This document shows, one piece after another, positions 1 to 9,000 of a DNA stretch of 64,000 nucleotides. The notes beneath the pieces were generated by a model. It ran no database searches and was not told where the DNA came from. It worked only from the letters and a program-made list of their open reading frames with translations. The position numbers and the translations under genes were made by a program. Source of the DNA: Edaphobacter dinghuensis. Its GTDB lineage: Bacteria; Acidobacteriota; Terriglobia; Terriglobales; Acidobacteriaceae. Within the stretch, counting starts at the first letter, position 1; the number at the start of each line of letters is the position of its first letter. The stretch is from assembly GCF_014640335.1 (NCBI RefSeq), contig NZ_BMGT01000004.1, positions 1 through 64,000 on the forward strand. Direction: 5' to 3'.

Positions 1-3000
1 CTTTAAAGATCAGTGCTTTCGCATCCGGGTTCTTGCGTACCTGTTCCTCGAACAGCTGATGGATGCACAGGCTGTCCGCGTAGGGTGCCTCGGTCGCGTT
101 CCATGTCTCCAGCAACAGCTTCCGCTCGTCCTGGGCAAGGAGCTTGACTGCCCCTATTGGCCGCTGACTGTCCGCCGTAGCCTCAGCGAGAAGCGTCAGC
201 AGATACCCGGCATATCGTGTTGCGGTAGCTTCATCAAAGAGCGCTGTTGAATATGTGAGGCTGCCTACGACCTCCCCATCGTTTTCAGAAAGAGCCAACT
301 CCAGGTCGAATCTGGCGTTCGTGTGGGATATGCCAAATGACTCCACCTGCAGCCCGGCCAACGTGGGAGGGTTATGCTGCTCATTCTGCCAGGCAAACAT
401 CACCTGGAAGAGCGGTGTGGAGTCGAGCCTGCGCGGCGGATTGACGATCTCGACGACCTGTTCGAAAGGCAGATCCTGATGATCCTGAGCCTCAAGCGTT
501 GCCACACGAACCCTGCGCAACAGCTCTTCGACAGTAGGTTCTCCGCCAAGATCGATGCGCAGCGCCAGCGTGTTCACGAAGAAGCCGATCAGATTCTCCA
601 CCTGAACATGCCTGCGATTTGCCACCGGCGTGCCGATTACCACATCATCCTGACCGGAGAGGCGCGAGAGCACCGCAGCCCATGCCGCCAGCAGCGTCAT
701 AAACAATGTTGTGCCGTGTTTCGTGCTGAGAGCTTTGAGCTTCCGCGTCAGCTCGGCGTTGATGCGCACCGGTACAAAAGCACCGGCGAAGCTCTGTTGT
801 GCGGGACGGGGACGATCGGTGGGCAGGTCCAGCAGCGGCGGTGCATCCGCGAGAGTCCTCTTCCAGTAATCTGCCTGTGCCTCCAGCCGCTCTCCTGCCA
901 GCCACTTGCGCTGCCAAGCCGCGTAATCCGGGTACTGAATCTCCAGCGGCGGCAGCGGGTTCGGCTCGCCGCGCAGATACGTGCTGTAGAGGATACTGAG
1001 TTCGTTGACGAGAACCCCCATGGACCAGCCGTCAGAGACGATATGATGCTGCACCAAAATCAACACATGCTCTTCGTCACCGAGACGTACAAGGCAAGCC
1101 CGGAGCAGCGGGCCCCGAGAGAGATCGAAGGGGGTACGAACCTGTTGTTTATATAACTTGATTAACTGGCCTTGAGTGTCTGTCTTATCAGACAGATCGA
1201 TTTCCGATAGTGGCAGCCCCATTGCTTCCGGGAGTAGCTCGACAGCGGGTCCGCCCTCAACGGTGACGAAGATGCTTCGCAGCGCCTCGTGACGAGCAAA
1301 GATGGTATCGAGGCTATAACGAAGAACACTGGTGTCCAAATCACCGCGCAGGCGCACTGCCATCGGAATGTGGTAGACCGGACTGGCACCTTCGAGCTGG
1401 CTGAGAAACCAGAGTCGCTGTTGCCCATAAGAAAGAGGTAATTTCACGCCGTCAGGCAATCGACTTATCGAAGGAAGACTCTGCTGATCACCTTGAAGGC
1501 GTCTTCCATCAATAGCTGTTCCCATTTGCACCAGGGTGGGAGCAGCGAATAACTCTGTTAGCGGAATATGAAGTTCAAAATTCTGTGCCAGGCGGCTCAG
1601 CAGGCGGACAGCTAAAAGCGAGTGACCGCCAAGATGGAAGAAGTTGTCATTGCGTCCAACGCGTTCGACATGCAGCAGTTCCTTCCAGATTTCAGCGAGT
1701 ACAATCTCGGTCTCTCCGTAAGGCGGCTCATAGGCGTGGCTGGCATAGGCATCGCCCTCCGGTGCCGGCAGCGCCTTGCGATCGAGTTTTCCGTTAGGCG
1801 TCAGCGGCAGAGCTTCCAGATGCACGAATGCCGATGGCACCATGTACTCCGGCAGGAGCGTTGCAATATACATGCGCAGATGCTCAGCCGATATGTCTTT
1901 CGATGCGGATGTGGTGTAATAAGCGACCAGCCGCTTGTCTTCGGAAGTGTCTTTCTTTGCGATGACGACGGCCTGCTCGATCAGTGGATGCTCTACCAGG
2001 CGTGCTTCGATCTCACCCAGCTCGATGCGGAAGCCGCGGATCTTCACCTGCTGATCGTTCCGGCCGAGGAACTCCAGATTGCCGTCCGGCAGATAGCGTG
2101 CCAGGTCGCCGGTGCGGTACATGCGCGTTCCCGGCTCACCGCAGAAGGGGTCGGGGAGGAAGCGCTCCGCGGTCAGATCTGGCCGGTTGAGATAACCGCG
2201 AGCCACGCCCACACCACCAATGTATATTTCACCCGCCGCGCCGAGTGGTACCAGCTGATGTTGACTGTCGAGAAGGTAAATCCGCGTGTTCGCTATTGGG
2301 CGGCCGATCGGAACGATTGCGCTATCAAACCCCGATGGGCACGACCAGGCCGTCACATCGATTGCTGCCTCAGTGGGTCCATAGAGATTCTGGAGCCATA
2401 GGCGCGGTAACTGCTCGAAGCATGCCTTGACTTGAGCAGGCGAGAGCGTCTCGCCACTGCAGATGATCTGTCTCAGGCAAGTGCACCGTTCGACACCGGG
2501 AGTATGAATAAAGACATTTAGCACAGACGGGACAAAATGGGCAGTCGTGACTTTCCAGTCGCAGATCAAATGAATTAGCCGTTCCGGATCTGCCTGCTCA
2601 CCGGGAGGAGTAAGCGCAAGTGTCGCACCTGCCATTAAAGTCCAGAAGAACTCCCAGACAGATACATCGAAACTGAAGGATGTCTTCTGCAGAACGACAT
2701 CGCTGCTAGTGAGGCTATAGGCATTCTGCATCCAAACGAGTCGGTTGATGAGCGCACGGTGCTCATTCATGACCCCTTTGGGCGTACCGGTAGAACCCGA
2801 AGTGTAGATCACATAGGCAAGATGTTGTGAGGTAAGCCCCAATGTAGCCGGATCGGGATCAACTTCCACGTGCCGCGACCATGCCGGCAGGGGATCGTCG
2901 AGATCGAGCATGATGAGTTCATCTACAAGGCTGCTTCCGAGAACTTTACGACCGTGCGCATCGCAGAGCAGCACCCGAGGAGCAGCATCGCGCAACGCCC

Positions 3001-6000
3001 GCACAAGGCGTTCGGAAGGGTAGGCGGGATCGAGCGGCACGTATGCTCCTCCCGCCTTGAGGATGGCCAGCAGGCCGACTACCATCGTCGGGCCGCGGTC
3101 CACGCAGATGGCGACGCGGTCGTCCGGCCGGACATTCAGTTCGATCAGATAATGAGCCAGACGGTTGGCCCGGCTGTTCAATTCCGTATAGGTGAGAGAT
3201 CCACCCTTAAAGATCAGCGCTTTCGCATCCGGACTCTTGCGTACCTGTTCTTCGAACAGCTGATGGATACACAGATTCTCCGGGTATGGAGCCTCGGTCG
3301 CATTCCATATCTCCAGCAGTAATTTCCGTTCAGCGGGAGGAATGACTTCGAGCTTGCAAACGGGCGTCTTCGGAGCTGTCTCCAGAGCATCTGCCAGGCT
3401 TTCGAGAGCCTGCCGCATGTAATCGCAGATGCGCTCCGAAGAAACGGGCGCGAGCACTTCGGAGGTCAATTCCAGAGAGTCTGAGAAATCGTCAACTGAC
3501 AGAACTATGGGGTAATTGGTGCGATTTTCCCCCATCTTCCACTCGATTCCTTTGAATGGATGTTTCTCATCCAGGCGATACTCCCTCGCTGAAATTGGGT
3601 TGTGACGGTAATTAAGCACTGTGCTGAAGAGTGGGGTAGGAGCTTCGATCCCGCTGCACCTCTGAACAAAGGCAAGCGACGCATGTTCGTGTTTCAATAA
3701 TTCAGCCAATCGAAAGTGAGTTCGTTCTATCGCTACCCCAGCCCCCTGCATGTCCAGGTCCAACACTATTGGCAACGTATTGATGAACATACCCACGGCT
3801 TGACTGACCCCCTCTCTCCCGTGCATACGCCCGAACAAAACCGTGCCGAAAACGACGCGTTCAGAGGAACTACAGCGCGCCAATACTTGGCCCCAAGCGA
3901 GATGACATAAGCTTGCCAAGGTCACACCGAGCCGGCGAGCCTGCAAGCGCAGCAGATCATTCAGCTCTGGAGGCAACTTAATTTGTGAGCGACTAACTTT
4001 GTGACCGTGTTGATACACATTGTTTAAGCCAAATGGAAAGGTGGGTTCACTGACCTGCCCGAGCATCTCTTTGAAGAATTCTTCGTGGGCGCCCGGTAAG
4101 TCGACCCCATGTGACTGAGCGACAAAAGCACGGAATGGCTCAGCTGGCGGCAGTGTCTCGCCGCGACCTTCCATCATGGCTTCAATTTCAGCTCGCAGAA
4201 CCTGCACGGAGCCCGCGTCTTCAATTAAGTGATGACGCAGGTGCAGCGCAAACCATCGACTGCCGCCTATTTCCCGAGCAATCACGAACTGTAGGAGCGG
4301 GGCTCTTGTCAAATCCATTCGGTATCGCCCCGGATCAAAAAGACGAGTAAGTTGCTCTTCAACTGTTCCCTGACGCGGATCCGGTTCTAGTTCGGTAACC
4401 TGAAGCTGCGCTTGTCTCCACACCACCTGTGCAGGCCCTGAGATTCCTTTCCAGACAAAGGACGTCCGCAAAATATCGTGCCTATCAATAACCTGTTGCA
4501 CAGCACGTAGGAAACGATCCAGCAGCGATCGATTTGCAAATGAGATCTGCGCGCTCAACACATAAGGGTCACCCTCATCGGTGAAGAGGTAATGGAAGAG
4601 TATTCCTTCCTGCAAGGCGGAAAGGGCGTAGATATCTTGGATGTTGGCGATACCTCCGGGAACCTGCTGTGCGATGCGATCAATGTCCTGTTGAGTAAGT
4701 TCAATCAATGGCAGCATCTCAGGGGTAATAACGTTATTGCTCGGTAGAATCTGATTTGGCGGCACAGCTGCGGAATTATCGTGACCTGCCATTGCGGCCG
4801 CATCACGCAGTACTGGACGAGTAAATAGGCTTCGTATCTCAAGAGAAAGGTCCAAGCGGCGTAGTCGCTCGATCACTTGGATAGCCAAGAGCGAGTGTCC
4901 TCCAAGCTCGAAGAAGTTGTCGTTGCGTCCAACGCGTTCGAGGTGGAGTAGCTCCTTCCAGATCTCGGCCAGCGCAATCTCCGTATCTCCTTGCGGCGGC
5001 TCGTAGGCACGGGTCGTGTAGGCATCGCCTTCCGGTGCGGGCAAAGCCTTTCGGTCAAGCTTGCCGTTGGGCGTCAGCGGCAAAGCTTCCAGATGCATGA
5101 AGGCCGATGGCACCATATACTCTGGCAGCAGTGCTACCAGATGTGCGCGCAGCTGTTCGGCCGTGAGCGATGCATCGCCGGTGTGGTAGGCGACCAGGCG
5201 TTTGTCGCCCTGCGTCTTCTCGAGGACAATGACTAGAGCCTGCTCGACCAGCGGATGCTCGGCCAACCGCACTTCGATCTCCCCCAGTTCGATGCGGAAG
5301 CCGCGGATCTTCACCTGTTGGTCGTTCCGCCCCAGAAATTCCAAATCGCCAGCCGGCAAATAACGGGCCAGATCGCCGGTGCGATACATGCGCGCCTCCG
5401 GCGCATCGCAGAAGGGGTCGGGGAGGAAGCGTTCCGCGGTCAACTCCGGGCGGTTCAGATACCCGCGAGCAACGCCCCCGCCGCCAACGTACATCTCGCC
5501 CACCGCGCCTAATGGCACCGGCTGACGATGGTTGTCCAGCAGATAGATGCGAAGGTCTGCCAGACGCTTCCCAATCGGACTTGCCGATGTCACAGTATCA
5601 CTAGCCATTAACGAGCGGTAGGTCACATGCACGGTGGTCTCGGTGATGCCATACATGTTTACCAGCAGCGGTTGGCGCTCGGAACGGCGCCGGTACCAGG
5701 AACGAAGTATCGTCGGGTCCAGCGCTTCGCCGCCGAAGATCACATAGCGTAGCCGGTCTGAGAGATTACTCTCGGCCTCCGCTTCCATCAGCGCCCGGAA
5801 GGCGCTGGGAGTCTGGTTCAGGACTGTGACCTGCTGTTCGCACACAAGACGATAGAAGTCCTGGCTCGATCGTGCCACCTCGTAGGGCACTATGACCAAG
5901 CGGCTTCCGTAATACAGAGCGCCCCATATCTCCCACACCGAAAAATCGAAGGCGAAGGAGTGGAACAGGCACCACACGTCCCGGTCATTGAACCCATAAC

Positions 6001-9000
6001 TGTCCTGGGTTACATCGAACAAACGGATGATCTGTGCATGCTCGACCATCACGCCCTTCGGCGTGCCGGTCGAACCAGATGTATAGATCACGTAAGCCAG
6101 ATGGTGTCGATTGAGATCCAGTACTTGTGGATCCGTATCCGGGTGCGCCGCCCACACCAAATCCGGAGCATCGAGTTCGACTACTATGAGACCTCGTGTG
6201 GTTTCGCTTCCCAGGACTCCACGTCCTAATGCATCGCACAGCAACACGCGCGGGGCGGCATCGCTCAGAATCTGGGAAAGGCGCTCGGAGGGATAGGCGG
6301 GATCGAGCGGCACATACGCGCCGCCGGCCTTCAGGATGGCGAGCAACCCAATGATCATCATCGGGCTGCGATCTAGGCAGATTGCCACACGATCGTCCGG
6401 CCCGATACCCAGCTCCATGAGGTAATGTGCCAGGCGATTGGCCCGACGGTTCAGTTCCACATAGCTCAACGTCGCATCGTTGAAGGTCAGGGCTGCTGCA
6501 TCGGGGCTCCGGCGCACCTGCTCTTCGAACACTTGGTGAATGCAGCGATTGTCCGCAGATGGAGCCGGCGTCCGGTTCCATGCCTCCAGCAACAGCTCCC
6601 GCTCTTCAGAGGGAATAATGTTGATCCGGCGAACTGGTGTTTGAGAACCTGTTTCGAGTGCCTGTGCAATATTCTCCAATGTCTCCAGCGTATAAGCGCA
6701 AATACGCTCTGAAGACACTGGCTCAAGCGCCAGTGCAAGCAACCCTAACGCGTTGCCAAAGTCTTCTACAGAGAGGGTCAACGGATAATTGGTTCGCCAC
6801 TCATGGCCGAGAAGCTCAATCTCCATTAGCGCGGATGAAGATTGAGTATCCGCAGATGTGACTTGGTCTCCGTATCGATAATTAAATACGGCACTGAACA
6901 GCGGTGTCGGTGCCTCGATTCCGCTGCATCGCTGGGCTAGGGCCAGAGAAGCATGCTCATGGGCGAGAAGTTCAGCCAGAGAAGAATGAACTTTTCTTAG
7001 CGCTTCGCCTGTATCGATCCCATTGAGATCAACAGATATTGGCAGAGTGTTTACGAGCAAACCTATTGCTTGATCGGTTCTCTCGCTTTCCTGCATACGC
7101 CCAAATAGAACTGTGCCGAACACAACTCTGTCGGTGGAAGTAATTGAGGCCAGCACCTGGGCCCACGCGAGATGACAAAGACTTGCCATACTCACGTGTA
7201 GCCGCTTGGCTTGCTGTCGCAAGCGCCCATTGAGATGGCCTGGTAATATCTGTCTCGCCTCGGTGATGTTGCTACCGTCCTGATGAACATTGCTGATGCC
7301 AAAAGGTAGCGTGGGTTCGGTGAGATCGCCCAGCATGTCCCTGAAGAAACGTTCGTGCTCCTCTACAGATACGCCCAATCTGGATTGAGCCACTAGATTC
7401 CGAAATGGCACAGGGGGTGCGAACGCCTGTTGCGTACCAGAAATGAGTGCCGCAACCTCAGCTCGCAACAAATGCAGTGTGGACTGATCACCGACGAGGT
7501 GGTGCAAGCGTCTTAGCAGTATCCAGCGATTGTGCTCAGGATCATGCGCTATGAAGAATTGCAGTAGTGGCGCTTTCGTTAAATCCATATTCTGACTACG
7601 TGGATCAAACAACGCAGCGAGTTGATCAGCAATTCGACCATCACTAGGGTTCAGCTCCAGTTCGGTTACTGAGAGCTGCGCGTGACGCCACACTACCTGC
7701 GCCGGGACAGATAGCCCCTTCCAAATAAACGAAGTCCGGAGGATGTCGTGCCGGTCAACTACCTGTTGCACCGCCCACAAAAAGCGATCCAGCAACACCA
7801 TGTCTCTAAATCCCAGCTCTGTGCTCATGAGATAGGGATCGCCTGAATCTGCCATGATGTGATGAAAAAGAATGCCCTCCTGAGAGGGAGATAGCGCGTA
7901 GATGTCCTGGATATTGGCGATTCCCCCCGGAACCTGCTCTACGATGTGGTCGATGTCATCCTGCGTGAGGTTGATCAGTGGCAGCATATCAGGGGTGATG
8001 ATCCCCGACTCGGGCTGGATCAGATTCTGCGGGATTGCGAAAGCGGCAGATTGGTGAAGCGATGCTGCAAGGTCAACCAGTTTCGGGGTTGTGAACAGAA
8101 TGCGAATCTCCAGATTGAGACCGCGCTGACGCAGACGTTGGATTAACTGAATCGCCAACAGGGAGTGACCGCCGAGCTCGAAGAAGTTGTCGTTGCGACC
8201 GACGCGTTCGACATGCAGCAGCTCCTTCCATATCTCGGCCAGGGCAGTCTCTGTTTCTCCCTGCGGCGGCTCATAGGCTTGGCTGGCGTAGGCATCTCCT
8301 TCCGGCGCTGGGAGGGCTTTGCGGTCCAGTTTGCCGTTGGGCGTCAGCGGCAGAGCTTCGAGATGCATGAAAGTCGCAGGCACCATGTACTCCGGCAGGA
8401 GCGCAGCCAGATACTCACGCAGCTGCTCGGCCGTGAGAGAGGCATCGCCGGTGTAATAGGCAGCCAGACGCTTGTCACCAAACGTATCTTCGCGGGCGAT
8501 GACGACCACCCGCTCCACATGAGGATGTTCAGCGAGCCGCGCCTCAATTTCACCCAGCTCGATACGGAAGCCACGGATCTTCACCTGCTGGTCGTTCCGT
8601 CCCATGAACACAAGGTTGCCGTCGGGCAGATAACGCGCCAGGTCGCCGGTCTTGTAGATGCGCGCTCCCGGCTCAGTGGAGAACGGGTCGGTAAGGAAGC
8701 GCTCTGCCGTCAGATCCGGACGGTTCAGATACCCACGTGCCACCCCCGCGCCGCCGATGTACATCTCTCCTACCGCACCGAGAGGCACCGGCTGACGATG
8801 ACTGTCCAGAAGATAGATCCGCGTGTTCATGATCGGGCTGCCGATATGCGGGGTTTCGTCCGCATCCGTGATCGGAGTGATGGTCGCGTCGACCGTACAC
8901 TCGGTCGGTCCGTACATGTTGTACGCAGTCACCGACCCGCCGTTGCTGAGTTCGGCCCACATCGTGCCATCGACTAGTTCTCCACCCAGCAGCACCGTGC

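Noticed and set aside
374..1156. Long plus-strand reading frame (260 codons) opposite NRPS3; many similar ones across 1-29 kb
   Set aside because: They are antisense shadows of GC-rich, repetitive synthetase codons; the minus strand shows clear C, A and carrier motifs over the same bases.
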